Shown one piece after another: positions 31,085 through 40,388 of a stretch of 64,000 nt of DNA. Under the pieces are notes generated by a model. That model was not told the DNA's origin and made no database searches. It saw only the letters and a list, made by a program, of their open reading frames with translations. A program made the translations under genes and the position numbers. How positions within the stretch are numbered: the first letter of the stretch is position 1; every line of letters begins with the position of its first letter. Source of the DNA: Methylobacter marinus A45 (GTDB lineage Bacteria; Pseudomonadota; Gammaproteobacteria; Methylococcales; Methylomonadaceae); contig NZ_KB912877.1 of NCBI RefSeq assembly GCF_000383855.1, forward strand, positions 3,599,917 to 3,663,916, given 5' to 3'.

Positions 31085-31183
31085 ATGGATACAAAAAAGA
31101 AAAATATTTTGACAGCCGTGGTTTTAATTATCGTTGCGGTCATTATTTATGTTTTTGCGGTATTAAGAGCAGTTTCTCAATGA
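31085..31183 (+). CDS. Small cytochrome oxidase assembly membrane protein, 32 residues
   Basis: A very short gene with ATG at 31085. Its TGA overlaps the ctaG start by 4 bases. The product, [20 protein letters not shown] onwards, is a single membrane helix with a basic cytoplasmic start and a short tail. Proteins of this size and place are known before ctaG in proteobacterial cox clusters as small oxidase assembly proteins. The overlap and position make it more than a chance frame. Confidence 0.7.
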   Translation: MDTKKKNILTAVVLIIVAVIIYVFAVLRAVSQ

Positions 31184-31722
31184 AAGAAAACGTTACACAA
31201 AAAAACACTAGGTTGGTTCGCATATTAGTGTTTGTTGTATTGGGTATGTTTGGGTTTGGCTATGCGCTGGTTCCTCTTTATGATGTGCTGTGTGATATCA
31301 CGGGCCTCAATGGCAAAGTCGAAGCAGCAGTCAAGGAAGAGAGCTATGAGGTCGATAAGAGCCGGGAAATTACTGTAGAGTTCATGACTGCGCTGAATGA
31401 ATCGACACCGATGGTATTTCGTTCAGAAACAAAAAAAATAAAAGTTCATCCAGGCGAATACCATACGGTGAATTTTTATGCCGAAAATAAGACCGACAAA
31501 GCGATGGTGGCTCGGGCAATTCCAAGTATTTCGCCTGGGCCGGCTGCAGAATATTTAAAAAAAATAGAGTGTTTTTGTTTTTCAGAACAAACATTTAAAG
31601 CTCGAGAAGGCAAAACCATGCCCGTGCGTTTTGTCGTGAATCCTGAGTTACCTGAAAAATACAAGACAATTACACTCGCATATACGTTTTTCGATAATAC
31701 TGAAACATCAGTGAAAAAATAA
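31180..31722 (+). CDS. ctaG: Cytochrome c oxidase assembly protein CtaG/Cox11
   Basis: A copper chaperone that delivers copper to CuB of subunit I. One N-terminal helix ([19 protein letters not shown]) anchors a periplasmic beta-domain. The copper-binding cysteines are in [13 protein letters not shown] (the CFCF motif), and the first conserved Cys is in [13 protein letters not shown]. It is 180 residues, near the usual length. It overlaps the small ORF upstream and precedes coxC. Confidence 0.94.
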   Translation: MKENVTQKNTRLVRILVFVVLGMFGFGYALVPLYDVLCDITGLNGKVEAAVKEESYEVDKSREITVEFMTALNESTPMVFRSETKKIKVHPGEYHTVNFYAENKTDKAMVARAIPSISPGPAAEYLKKIECFCFSEQTFKAREGKTMPVRFVVNPELPEKYKTITLAYTFFDNTETSVKK

Positions 31723-31734
31723 TAGGGGATGGTT

Positions 31735-32598
31735 ATGTCTACAAATAATGCTTACTACGTACCGCATAAGGCTACCTGGCCGGTTGTGGGCACTGCCGGC
31801 CTGGTGATTATGCTGGCCGGTTTTGCAAATCATCTAAATGGTTCACCCATGGGGTCAGCCTGGATGATTCTTGGGTTGGTCGTTTTTATTATCATGCTGA
31901 CCGGTTGGTTTACCTTGCAGGCCGGTGAAAGTGAATCTGGTATGTACAATACTCAGGTAGGCATTTCCTATCGCATGGGTATGATGTGGTTTATCTTTTC
32001 AGAGATTATGTTTTTCGGTGTGTTCTTCGGCACACTTTGGTATACCCGTAATTTATCAGTGCCATGGCTGGGCGGTGAAGGAATCGGCCAGGCGACTAAG
32101 GAACTTCTGTGGCCATCATTTGACGCTGTCTGGCCTACTAACGGTCCTGCTAATGTCGGTGGCGAGTTCGAACCGATGGGCGCATGGGGCTTGCCTTTCC
32201 TGAACACCCTGATTCTGTTAACCAGCGGTGTAACCTGTACCTGGGCTCATCACGGTTTATTAGCCAAAAAACGTGATCAGTTGATCAAAGGTTTGGTCGC
32301 GACAGTCGCATTGGGCTTTTTGTTCGTGGCCTGTCAGGCCTATGAATATCATGAAGCTTATTCCGAAATGGGCTTGACTTTAGGCTCTGGCATTTATGGT
32401 TCTACTTTCTTTATGCTGACCGGTTTTCACGGTTTCCATGTCTGCGTAGGCGCCATTATTCTAAGTGTTGTGCTGTTTAGGAGTTGGAGAGGTCATTTCA
32501 AACCGGAAAATCATTTCGCTTTTGAAGCGGCCGCCTGGTATTGGCATTTTGTTGACGTAGTCTGGTTAGGCTTGTTTGTCTTCGTTTACTTGATGTAA
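31735..32598 (+). CDS. coxC: Cytochrome c oxidase subunit III
   Basis: A 287-residue membrane protein with seven helices. Diagnostic segments are MWFIFSEIMFFGVFFG, YGSTFFMLTGFHGFHV and the end WYWHFVDVVWLGLFVFVY. The ATG at 31735 has GGGG 6 bases upstream; the ATG at 31729 overlaps that ribosome site. A strong terminator follows at 32615-32650. Confidence 0.95.
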   Translation: MSTNNAYYVPHKATWPVVGTAGLVIMLAGFANHLNGSPMGSAWMILGLVVFIIMLTGWFTLQAGESESGMYNTQVGISYRMGMMWFIFSEIMFFGVFFGTLWYTRNLSVPWLGGEGIGQATKELLWPSFDAVWPTNGPANVGGEFEPMGAWGLPFLNTLILLTSGVTCTWAHHGLLAKKRDQLIKGLVATVALGFLFVACQAYEYHEAYSEMGLTLGSGIYGSTFFMLTGFHGFHVCVGAIILSVVLFRSWRGHFKPENHFAFEAAAWYWHFVDVVWLGLFVFVYLM

Positions 32599-32614
32599 TC
32601 AGAAAATAAGTCTG

Positions 32615-32650
32615 AAAAAAGCGCTGCCTAAACCGGTAGCGCTTTTTTTT
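32615..32650 (+). terminator. Rho-independent terminator after coxC
   Basis: A GC-rich stem AGCGCT(G)CC / GG(T)AGCGCT follows coxC by about 20 bases. It is flanked by a run of A and a run of 8 or more T, so it can act in both directions. It also serves the convergent DUF2909 gene. Confidence 0.88.
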
Positions 32651-32669
32651 TGTCGGAAAGACGGCGATA

Positions 32670-32921
32670 TTATTTTTCGGTTTGTGCCGGTTTCTGGCCG
32701 TGTATTTGAACGCCCAACCCATGGGGTTTGAAGAGACCAGTTGCAACAGCTATAAAAATAAAAATAAATAAAATAACGGAAAGAGTAATGCGAAAAGTCA
32801 GTGCCCGGACTGTTTTTTCGGATTGTTCCTGATCTTTATATTTCACCAGATAAAAAAGGGCGGAGCCAAGACTGATGATAATCAGGATAAAGGCAATAAT
32901 AATGAAGGTTTTTATAATCAT
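32670..32921 (-). CDS. DUF2909 twin transmembrane protein
   Basis: An 83-residue membrane protein with two hydrophobic helices (about 3-25 and 44-63) around a short charged loop. The loop YKDQEQSEKTVRALTFRITLS fits DUF2909 proteins, which lie beside coxC and SURF1 genes in many gammaproteobacteria. It is on the opposite strand from its neighbours. A role in oxidase assembly is inferred only from place. Confidence 0.85.
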   Translation of the reverse strand: MIIKTFIIIAFILIIISLGSALFYLVKYKDQEQSEKTVRALTFRITLSVILFIFIFIAVATGLFKPHGLGVQIHGQKPAQTEK

Positions 32922-33001
32922 ATTGTAGTCATACGGGCAAGTAAGGTTTTTTGTATTCTCGGTTATTCAGGCGTCCGTGCCAAGAGGTTAAAGCAAAAAG
33001 T

Positions 33002-33739
33002 ATGAATATTAAAATTGGTAGCAGGTCATTGACGTTCGAAATAGTGCCTACTGTCGCTTACCTATGCCTGTTATCGTTATTGTTGACATTAGGTGCGTGG
33101 CAATTGAGGAGATCGGATGAGAAACAGGCGTTTATCAAGCTGGAAGAACAAAGATTGGCTTCAGAAACTTTGGACTTGTCGGCAAATGTCACAGACGATG
33201 TGGACGAACTGAGATACAGGCATGTGACGGTGGCCGGCAGTTACGATCACGCTCATCAGTTCTTGATAGATAATCAAATCAGCGATGGCAAAGCCGGTTA
33301 TTATGTGTTGACACCATTTATATTGCAGGGAGAATCCAAAGCGGTATTGGTAAACCGGGGATGGGTGCCTTTAAATGAGGATCGATCAATCTTGCCCGAA
33401 ATAGCAGTCGAAAAACGGCAAACAATTATCGAAGGGCGGATTAATAGTTTCCCCAGTGTCGGTATAAAACTGGCCGGCGCCGAGATTCCGACTGACAGTT
33501 GGCCCTCGGTGGTTCAATGGGTCGATAGCGAGATTCTGGCAAAAAAGTTAGGTTATTCATTATTCCCGTTTCAGGTTGAACTGGATAAAGATCAACCCGA
33601 CGGCTTTAAACGGGAATGGCGCACGACAACGGTTATGCCGCCTGAGCAACATATAGGTTACGCGGTTCAGTGGTTCGGGTTGGCTTTGACGCTGACGATT
33701 ATATTTATTTGGTACAGTATTAAAAAAGACAATGAATAA
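33002..33739 (+). CDS. SURF1-family cytochrome oxidase assembly protein
   Basis: A 245-residue protein with a helix at each end (about 15-33 and 220-240) and a periplasmic domain between. Family landmarks are GAWQLRRSDEKQ, YRHVTVAGSYD, VLVNRGWVP and HIGYAVQWFGLA. SURF1 proteins help insert heme a into subunit I. The ATG at 33002 has AAGAGG upstream. It overlaps the next gene by 8 bases. Confidence 0.92.
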   Translation: MNIKIGSRSLTFEIVPTVAYLCLLSLLLTLGAWQLRRSDEKQAFIKLEEQRLASETLDLSANVTDDVDELRYRHVTVAGSYDHAHQFLIDNQISDGKAGYYVLTPFILQGESKAVLVNRGWVPLNEDRSILPEIAVEKRQTIIEGRINSFPSVGIKLAGAEIPTDSWPSVVQWVDSEILAKKLGYSLFPFQVELDKDQPDGFKREWRTTTVMPPEQHIGYAVQWFGLALTLTIIFIWYSIKKDNE

Positions 33740-34328
33740 TCAGCAGAAAAAAAATCGGTTATTGATTCTGGCAATTTTTGGCATGTCTATCATTCCTTTC
33801 CTGATCGCCTGGGTGCTCAAGGAAAACCCCGGATTTTTAAAGGGCAGGACCAATTACGGGCAGTTGATAACCCCTGTTGTGACCACCGAGCGCAGCGAGT
33901 TAATTGGGTTTGACGCATTTTCAGCGCAAAATATGGATCAACTGCCGGGGCGTTGGCTGATTGTCAATGTGATTCCGCATGATGATTGCAATGACGTCTG
34001 CCTTGAGGCCATGTACAAGACCAAACAATTACAGTTAATGATGAGCAAGGATTTGGTCCGCACGCGCCGTGTCGCCATGATTTTTAAGGATGTGGCGCCC
34101 GAAGTCGCGGCACAATGGTGGAAGGAGGATACACGCCTGTTAAGAGTCAAGCCCGATCCAGCCATCATTGAAAAAATAACAGCCATCAGACAAGGCGAGG
34201 TACCCGATGGCATGCTTTTATTAATGGATCCGCTAGGCAATTTAATGATGCAGTACGAGCCTGGATTCGATCCTTATAAAGTAAAAAGTGATCTGACGCA
34301 TCTTCTGAAAATTTCACAAATCGGCTAA
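33732..34328 (+). CDS. Membrane-anchored thioredoxin-like oxidase assembly protein
   Basis: A 198-residue protein with one N-terminal helix (LILAIFGMSIIPFLIAWVL) and a periplasmic thioredoxin-like domain. In related proteins at this locus, a Sco-like copper role is proposed. Here two cysteines (DDCNDVCLEAM) sit at the Sco CxxxC position. The gene follows SURF1 with an overlap and precedes heme A synthase, which supports oxidase assembly. Whether it binds copper is inference. Confidence 0.8.
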   Translation: MNNQQKKNRLLILAIFGMSIIPFLIAWVLKENPGFLKGRTNYGQLITPVVTTERSELIGFDAFSAQNMDQLPGRWLIVNVIPHDDCNDVCLEAMYKTKQLQLMMSKDLVRTRRVAMIFKDVAPEVAAQWWKEDTRLLRVKPDPAIIEKITAIRQGEVPDGMLLLMDPLGNLMMQYEPGFDPYKVKSDLTHLLKISQIG

Positions 34329-34348
34329 TTAGAAATAGAAAAATAACA

Positions 34349-36349
34349 ATGTTTAGAAAAATAACTCTCTTTAGCGCCGTTTTAGCGTTAATAGTGATTC
34401 TGTTGGAAGCGTATGTTCGTTTATCCGGGGCAGGGCTTGGCTGTCCTGACTGGCCAGGTTGCTATGGTCAATTCTTGGTGAGCGATGATGCGGATTTTAA
34501 ATCACGGGCCGCACAGGCCTTTCCCGATAAGCCGCTCGATACCGTAAAAGCATGGAAGCAAATGGGTTACCGCTATCTGGCCGGGTCTTTGGGCGTGTTT
34601 ATTATTTTGCTGGCTTTGACGTCCTGGCGTCAGAAACAAGCGCGCCTGGCCGCCATGACAACTTCATGGGTTCTGGTATTGCTGTTCGGGGTGCAGGCGG
34701 CTTTAGCTCTGGGGATTGTCAAAACGCAAGCCATGCCGATTGCAGTAACCGGTCATCTGTTATCGGGAATGCTGATTTTCTGGCTGCTTTCCTGGCTGTA
34801 TTTACGGTTAAATCCTCGAGTTTCTACATCAAAATCGCGTACGGGTCCGGGAAATTTTGCCCGCTTCGCCATGCTGGTTTTGTTCCTGCAAATTGTTTTA
34901 GGCGCATGGACCAGTACGAATTACGGTGCGATGGCCTGTACCGGTTTTCCGCAGTGCAATGGCTCCTGGTGGCCTGAGGCCGATTACCAGGGAGCGTTGA
35001 ATCTGTTTAAAGGCTTAATCACAGGTTATAGCGGCGTTATCTCTTATGACGCGCAAGTCGCGGCGCACTGGTTGCACAGGGTTGGTGCGCTGATCAGCTT
35101 TATCCTGCTGAGTCTGGTGATGCTGAGCGCTACTTCGGCAAGCTATCCGAAGCCGGTAAGAAAAGCCGGTTTGCTGCTGAGTCTGTTGCTGTTTGTGCAG
35201 ATCGCCCTGGGCATTGTCATCGTCAAATTGACCATGCCTTTATGGGGGGTAGTGGCGCATAATGCTTTTTCGGCGCTACTGATGCTGCCGCTGATCGCTA
35301 TCAGTTTTTACAGCCGCTATGCTTATGCGGAAGCGCCTCAACCCGCTGTTGAGCTTGAGGCGCCGCCTCAGCCGGCCGTGGTCGCTCCACCCGCGGTCGC
35401 CGAGGAAGTCTATGTCGAGCCTGAGCCCGAGTCGCTTTATTTGCGCCTGAAATCACAGCTAAAACGTACACGCTCCGGGCTTAGCGGGGTTCTGGCCACA
35501 ATTCCTCTGGGCCACAAAGAAATCAATGAGGATTTGCTGGAAGAAATTGAAGCCCGCTTGTTAATGGCGGACATCGGCATGGATGCAACGACGGAAATCA
35601 TCAGGCGCTTGACTGAGCGTGTCGAGCACCATCAGTTGAATGACAGTGCCGCGTTGTCCTCGGTACTCAAGCAGGAGCTGCTTTCAATGCTCAAACCGTG
35701 CAGCCTGCCATTGCAAATCCCGAAACAGGATAATCCTTTCGTCATTCTGGTGGTCGGCGTTAATGGGGCGGGGAAAACCACGACCATCGGTAAATTGGCC
35801 AAGCGCCTGCAAGCCCAGGGTTATAGCGTCATGCTGGCGGCCGGCGATACCTTTAGAGCGGCGGCTGTCGAGCAGCTGCAAACCTGGGGCGAGCGCAATA
35901 ATATCCATGTCGTGGCCCAGCATACCGGCGCTGATTCGGCATCGGTTATTTATGATGGCGTCCAGTCCGCGCAGGCGAAAGGTATTGATGTGTTGATTGC
36001 CGATACCGCCGGCCGATTGCACACGAAATCAAATTTGATGGATGAATTGAAAAAAGTAAAAAGGATTATGGGTAAACTGGATCCTGAGGCGCCCCATGAA
36101 GTATTGCTGGTACTGGATGCCGGCACTGGACAAAACGCATTATCCCAGGCCAAGCTGTTTAATGAGACCGTCGCCTTGACAGGGCTGGTTTTGACCAAAC
36201 TGGATGGCACGGCAAAAGGCGGCGTCATTTTTGCCTTGGCCAAACAATTCGGCATTCCCATCCGGTATATAGGCATAGGCGAAGGCATTGATGATCTGCA
36301 GGACTTCAATGCGGAAACCTTTGTCGACGCATTATTCGTCAACGACTGA
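34349..36349 (+). CDS. Fusion of heme A synthase (CtaA) and SRP receptor FtsY
   Basis: One 666-residue frame holds two normally separate proteins. Residues 1 to about 329 are a full heme A synthase: eight helices, with EAYVRLSGAGLGCPDWPGC, VTGHLLSG, HWLHRVGA and VVAHNAFSALL carrying the heme-ligand histidines. A Pro/Ala/Glu-rich linker (about 330-361) follows. From about 362 it is the NG GTPase of FtsY, with P-loop GVNGAGKT (470-477), DTFRAAAVEQL, DTAGRLHTK and LTKLDGTAKGG. FtsY docks ribosome-SRP complexes at the membrane. ftsE and ftsX follow as usual for ftsY. No separate ftsY or heme O synthase (ctaB) gene is in the window. Confidence 0.93.
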   Translation: MFRKITLFSAVLALIVILLEAYVRLSGAGLGCPDWPGCYGQFLVSDDADFKSRAAQAFPDKPLDTVKAWKQMGYRYLAGSLGVFIILLALTSWRQKQARLAAMTTSWVLVLLFGVQAALALGIVKTQAMPIAVTGHLLSGMLIFWLLSWLYLRLNPRVSTSKSRTGPGNFARFAMLVLFLQIVLGAWTSTNYGAMACTGFPQCNGSWWPEADYQGALNLFKGLITGYSGVISYDAQVAAHWLHRVGALISFILLSLVMLSATSASYPKPVRKAGLLLSLLLFVQIALGIVIVKLTMPLWGVVAHNAFSALLMLPLIAISFYSRYAYAEAPQPAVELEAPPQPAVVAPPAVAEEVYVEPEPESLYLRLKSQLKRTRSGLSGVLATIPLGHKEINEDLLEEIEARLLMADIGMDATTEIIRRLTERVEHHQLNDSAALSSVLKQELLSMLKPCSLPLQIPKQDNPFVILVVGVNGAGKTTTIGKLAKRLQAQGYSVMLAAGDTFRAAAVEQLQTWGERNNIHVVAQHTGADSASVIYDGVQSAQAKGIDVLIADTAGRLHTKSNLMDELKKVKRIMGKLDPEAPHEVLLVLDAGTGQNALSQAKLFNETVALTGLVLTKLDGTAKGGVIFALAKQFGIPIRYIGIGEGIDDLQDFNAETFVDALFVND

Positions 36350-36356
36350 AAATGTT

Positions 36357-37013
36357 ATGTTAAAGTTCGATAGAGTCAGCAAACGTTATCCTGAAACCGG
36401 GGATGTATTGCGTAATATCAGTTTCCATTTGCAGCACGGGGAAATGGCTTTTCTTACCGGTCATTCAGGCGCCGGGAAAAGCACCTTGCTGAAATTGATT
36501 GCGGTCATCGAGCGCAGCAGTCGTGGACAAATTTTGTTGGATGGCCACAATCTTAATCATGCCAAGGACAGACAGATTCCCTACCTAAGAAGAAAAATAG
36601 GGCTGATTTTTCAGGATTATAAGCTGCTGCAGGACCGGACGGTTTTCGATAATGTGGCGCTGCCGCTGTTGATTGCCGGTTATGGTCGTCACGAAGTTTC
36701 TCGAAGAGTGCGCGCGTCACTGGATAAAGTGGGCTTATTAGGCAAGGAAAGAAAATATCCGTTGGCTTTGTCCGGCGGCGAACAGCAGCGAGTCGGGATT
36801 GCCCGGGCGGTAGTCAATAAGCCGCCGATGATTTTAGCCGATGAGCCAACCGGTAACCTGGATCCGGAACTGTCAGCGGAAATCATGCATTTATTCGAAC
36901 AGTTTCAACAGGTAGGCGTCACTGTATTGATTGCCTCGCATGATATTTCGTTGATTTCCCAAATGAACTATCGCGTTTTAAAGTTGGATCATGGGCAACT
37001 GGTGGCGAGTTAA
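36357..37013 (+). CDS. ftsE: Cell-division ATP-binding protein FtsE
   Basis: An ABC ATPase (218 residues) that with FtsX activates septal peptidoglycan hydrolases. Walker A is GHSGAGKST, signature LSGGEQQR, Walker [32 protein letters not shown] is the usual FtsE start, at ATG 36357. It follows the CtaA-FtsY fusion by 7 bases and abuts ftsX. Confidence 0.95.
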   Translation: MLKFDRVSKRYPETGDVLRNISFHLQHGEMAFLTGHSGAGKSTLLKLIAVIERSSRGQILLDGHNLNHAKDRQIPYLRRKIGLIFQDYKLLQDRTVFDNVALPLLIAGYGRHEVSRRVRASLDKVGLLGKERKYPLALSGGEQQRVGIARAVVNKPPMILADEPTGNLDPELSAEIMHLFEQFQQVGVTVLIASHDISLISQMNYRVLKLDHGQLVAS

Positions 37014-38120
37014 ATGATGAAAGGCAGAAAAAACACAGCTAGCTTTCCGAATATCTTGGCGATGATTTTCAGAAGTCTATATGGCGAGCGAGAAAAACGA
37101 ATGCCTGCAAGACATCAACGTCATCACCCAAAGAACAAAAAAACAGCGCAAACCAGACCGGATGGTCCGCAAACCCGGGTTTCGGGGGGGGATTTCAGCG
37201 ATAAATTGCATGCCTATTTTGATCTGCATGCACACGCCCTTTTTTCCAGCCTCGGACGCCTGGTTGATTCTCCGTATACATCCATTATGACTATAACCGT
37301 GCTGGCTATTGCTATTTCGCTGGCCAGCGGTTTTTATATCGTGGTAGCGAATCTTCAGCAGCTGGCCGGTAATTTGGAGGCAAGCAATCAAATATCACTA
37401 TTCCTGCGCGATGATATCTCCGATGCAAACGCCAGAAAATTTGCAGCGAGCATCAAGCGGAATCCATCTGTCCAGGAAGTCAAATTAATTACCAAGAGCG
37501 AGGCAATGGAAGAATTTCAGACATACAGCGGCTTTGGCGAGGCCGTTAAATCGCTGGGTAAAAATCCGCTGCCTAATGTTGTACAGGTTCTGCCTGAAAA
37601 TGCCCTGGAAGACAGGCAGGAACTCGAAAACCTGCTTAATACGTTTAAACAGGCTTTTGAAGTCGATTTTGCTCAAATGGATATGGACTGGGTCAGGCGC
37701 CTGCAGTCATTCATGGAATTGGCACGACGTGCCGGTATTTTGTTAAGCCTGCTGTTGGGAGTCGCTGTGCTGTTCGTTACCGGCAATACCATACGACTGG
37801 AATTGCATAATCGTCGCGAAGAAGTGGTTATTGCCAAGCTGGTTGGCGCCACCAACAGCTTTATTCAACGACCGTTCCTGTACAGTGGGTTTTGGATCGG
37901 TTTTTTTTCCGGTGTGGCGGCATGGTTTATCGTTGCTGTAATGATGCTGATATTGAAGCGCCCTATAGAAGAGCTCTCCGGTTTATACGAAGGCGATTTT
38001 CATTTATTGTTTTTAAGCTATTCGGAAACACTGGTCCTGTTGTTTATTTCCTCTCTGCTCGGCGTATTAGGATCGTGGGCTGTGCTCAGCTACCAGCTTC
38101 AACAACTGAAACCCGAGTAG
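37014..38120 (+). CDS. ftsX: Cell-division protein FtsX
   Basis: The membrane partner of FtsE (368 residues). A long basic cytoplasmic N-terminus (about 90 residues) precedes four helices. The large periplasmic loop between helices 1 and 2 (SNQISLFLRDDISDANARKF) contacts EnvC-type activators in the family. GNTIRLELHNRREEVVIAKLVGA is the conserved FtsX segment. The gene starts right at the ftsE stop (TAAATG). Confidence 0.95.
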   Translation: MMKGRKNTASFPNILAMIFRSLYGEREKRMPARHQRHHPKNKKTAQTRPDGPQTRVSGGDFSDKLHAYFDLHAHALFSSLGRLVDSPYTSIMTITVLAIAISLASGFYIVVANLQQLAGNLEASNQISLFLRDDISDANARKFAASIKRNPSVQEVKLITKSEAMEEFQTYSGFGEAVKSLGKNPLPNVVQVLPENALEDRQELENLLNTFKQAFEVDFAQMDMDWVRRLQSFMELARRAGILLSLLLGVAVLFVTGNTIRLELHNRREEVVIAKLVGATNSFIQRPFLYSGFWIGFFSGVAAWFIVAVMMLILKRPIEELSGLYEGDFHLLFLSYSETLVLLFISSLLGVLGSWAVLSYQLQQLKPE

Positions 38121-38142
38121 AACAAGTGAACTTAGAAAATTA

Positions 38143-38169
38143 TTAGCACTCTTAGGAATGGAGTGCTAG
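38143..38169 (+). promoter_or_regulatory. CIRCE operator (HrcA site) upstream of rpoH
   Basis: TTAGCACTC, nine bases, then GAGTGCTAG. This matches the CIRCE consensus TTAGCACTC-N9-GAGTGCTAA at 17 of 18 positions. It lies 34 bases before the rpoH start. A possible -10 (TAGAAT, 38167-38172) overlaps its right arm, with TTAGCA as a possible -35 in the left arm. HrcA bound here would block that promoter. Confidence 0.85.
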
Positions 38170-38202
38170 AATTCGAACAAAGATTTTTACTAAGGGGATA
38201 TC

Positions 38203-39060
38203 ATGAGTAATGCATTAGCTTTACCCGCGGATTTATCAATCGGTACATTTGATGCCTATTTGAATGTTGTCAGGCAGATGCCTCGATTGACTGCCGAACA
38301 AGAACGCGAGTTAGCCTTGAGATTCAGAGATCATGGCGATCTGGAAGCGGCTCGGGAATTGGTGATGTCCAACTTGCGTTTCGTCGTTCATGTTGCCAGA
38401 GGCTACAGCGGTTATGGCCTGCCCATGCCGGATATTATTCAGGAAGGTAATATCGGGTTAATGAAGGCGGTGAAGCGCTTTGATCCTGATGTCGGCGTAC
38501 GATTGGTTTCATTTGCCGTGCATTGGATCAAAGCCGAGATTCACGAGTACGTCATCAAAAACTGGCGTATTGTAAAAGTCGCGACAACAAAGGCGCAGCG
38601 CAAGCTGTTCTTTAATTTGCGCAAATCCAAAGCGAATCTGGGCTGGTTGTCCAATGACGAAGCCACGGCTATTGCCAAGGACCTCGATGTCGATGTCAAT
38701 ACCGTTTATGAAATGGAAAAACGCCTGGATAGCCGGGACATGGCGTTCGATATGCCCACCGATGACTCGGCGGACGAAAGTTATGCCGCCCCTGTCAATT
38801 ATCTTCAGCAGCACGGCACTGATCCGGCTGTATTGCTTGAAAATGAAGATTGGGGAGGGCACGAGCAGAGTTTATTATCCGAGGCTTTGTCGGAACTGGA
38901 TGAACGCAGTCTCGATATTCTTTCCAGTCGCTGGCTGGCAGATAAAAAAGCGACCTTGCATGAACTTGCCGAGCGCTATAGCGTGTCAGCGGAGAGAATC
39001 AGGCAATTGGAACAAAATGCCATGAAGAAATTACGCGCGGCGGTTGTGCTTGAAGCCTGA
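38203..39060 (+). CDS. rpoH: Heat-shock sigma factor RpoH (sigma-32)
   Basis: A 285-residue sigma-70 family protein of the RpoH group. Region 2 includes [21 protein letters not shown] and [18 protein letters not shown]. The RpoH box is seen in the [12 protein letters not shown] segment. Region 4 ends [20 protein letters not shown]. It follows ftsX as in many gammaproteobacteria. AAGGGG precedes the ATG. A CIRCE operator upstream implies HrcA repression in addition to any other control. Confidence 0.96.
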   Translation: MSNALALPADLSIGTFDAYLNVVRQMPRLTAEQERELALRFRDHGDLEAARELVMSNLRFVVHVARGYSGYGLPMPDIIQEGNIGLMKAVKRFDPDVGVRLVSFAVHWIKAEIHEYVIKNWRIVKVATTKAQRKLFFNLRKSKANLGWLSNDEATAIAKDLDVDVNTVYEMEKRLDSRDMAFDMPTDDSADESYAAPVNYLQQHGTDPAVLLENEDWGGHEQSLLSEALSELDERSLDILSSRWLADKKATLHELAERYSVSAERIRQLEQNAMKKLRAAVVLEA

Positions 39061-39082
39061 TCAATAGATAGATAGCTTGAAC

Positions 39083-39118
39083 AAAAAGGCCTGACGGTTA
39101 AAACCGCAGGCCTTTTTT
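39083..39118 (+). terminator. Rho-independent terminator after rpoH
   Basis: Stem AAAGGCCTG(A)CGGTT with AACCG(C)AGGCCTTT followed by TTTT, 23 bases past the rpoH stop. Confidence 0.88.
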
Positions 39119-39215
39119 ATTTGGTTCGCCGTTGGATCGGCGAAATAGCGAGCCTGAGGCGTTGTTTAGGATGCGGCAATTAATAGCATCCTTGAACCTT
39201 GATGAACAAATGCCT

Positions 39216-39245
39216 TTGTAGGAGCGACTTAAGTCGCCTGGGCGA
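39216..39245. repeat. Short copy of the GGCGACTT/AAGTCGCC palindromic family
   Basis: GTAGGAGCGACTTAAGTCGCC is a compact relative of the palindromes at 14398 and 44037. It lies in the 277-base gap between the rpoH terminator and the TIGR02647 gene, which is otherwise empty. Confidence 0.55.
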
Positions 39246-39337
39246 ATACTCTAAAAGGTACAAGTGAATTTACCCTACATAACCGTTAATTGCATCCGCA
39301 AACCGGGAAATTATTTACGGCCAAATCCTTGGGTTTT

Positions 39338-39574
39338 TTAAGCTGGTTTGAGTATATCAAGAATAGCCTGGGCCTGTTCTGCAACTTCACGGCCCAGAGT
39401 GGTCAGATAGCCGCCGTCTTTCTGCGAAATAAGCCCTTTATCATATAAACGCTGGGTAGCGTTGATAATTTCCGGGGTCGCTGTCTTATGAACCTTAATG
39501 CCCTCTTGAGTGGTCGTCAGGTTGTAACGGACCAGTATGTTAAGCTCCTCTACAATATCTTGGGTATAGGGCAT
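39338..39574 (-). CDS. TIGR02647 family protein
   Basis: A 78-residue conserved gammaproteobacterial protein. MPYTQDIVEELNILVRYNL, QEGIKVHKTATPEIINAT and KDGGYLTTLGREVAEQAQ fit TIGR02647. The second half looks like a small winged-helix module (KGLISQKDGGYLT), so DNA or protein binding is possible. Function is not established. Confidence 0.85.
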   Translation of the reverse strand: MPYTQDIVEELNILVRYNLTTTQEGIKVHKTATPEIINATQRLYDKGLISQKDGGYLTTLGREVAEQAQAILDILKPA

Positions 39575-39674
39575 GGCAAATCCTCATGATTATTAAATGA
39601 AACGATAGCATAATGCTTTTCGGGAAGAGGCGTTGAATTTTTACAGTTACCATTGCGCGACGGTGCGGCAGGCA

Positions 39675-40280
39675 TTACTCCGGTTTTTGACACGGATAAT
39701 GACCTTGTTTTTCACAAAGCTGATAGCTTAATTGGGCAGCCCAATATTGATAGGATTGCTCGATATCCTCCCAACTATGGAATGTGTTAGGCAATATTTT
39801 ATTGCTGCCTGCCCGGCAGTCGGCCGAAGCCATAAGCAATTCGCCGGTGCGTGAGTCGGTTATTTTACCTTCGACACTGGCTTTTCCGATAGCGGATTCC
39901 GCGTCGGTAATGGCGAATTGAACGCGCAATGTATCAGAGCCGGGTTTGGTGACTAATTTATGATCCTTTTTCAAGGCTTCGCGGATTCTGTACTCGAACA
40001 GTTCCTTTAGCCGGTAATTCTCGGCATGGGGCAATTCATTAAGTTCGGAATCGGGGACTTTACGGATAATGACCGGGGCGACAATAATTTTTTTATAGGT
40101 TGTCCAGTCCGTCCCGCTGTTCCAGTAACTTAGCAGGGCATCATTTTGCGAGCCTTTCTTAAGCAAGGAATAGTCGTCAAGGAAATCGGATGTCACTACC
40201 GATTCTGCCTGATGGATTTTTGCACACCCCGCATTCAATACGATAAAAATGCTGAGCGCGATACGATTAAAGAAGAACAT
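39675..40280 (-). CDS. DUF3313 lipoprotein
   Basis: A 201-residue lipoprotein with signal ending VLNAGC. The mature part has FLDDYSLLKKG, IIVAPVIIR, ELFEYRIREALKKD and the final WEDIEQSYQYWAAQLSYQLC, the DUF3313 pattern. Members are outer-membrane-associated with no established role. It stands alone on the minus strand. Confidence 0.82.
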   Translation of the reverse strand: MFFFNRIALSIFIVLNAGCAKIHQAESVVTSDFLDDYSLLKKGSQNDALLSYWNSGTDWTTYKKIIVAPVIIRKVPDSELNELPHAENYRLKELFEYRIREALKKDHKLVTKPGSDTLRVQFAITDAESAIGKASVEGKITDSRTGELLMASADCRAGSNKILPNTFHSWEDIEQSYQYWAAQLSYQLCEKQGHYPCQKPE

Positions 40281-40388
40281 AAAATACAGTTACCTGGGCT
40301 GAGTTTTGGGATTCAGTTTATAAGTGTAATGTATTTTCATTGGTTGAATAGGGCGGCTGGGAACGTTTTGGAGCTGGTGTTTTGATGA

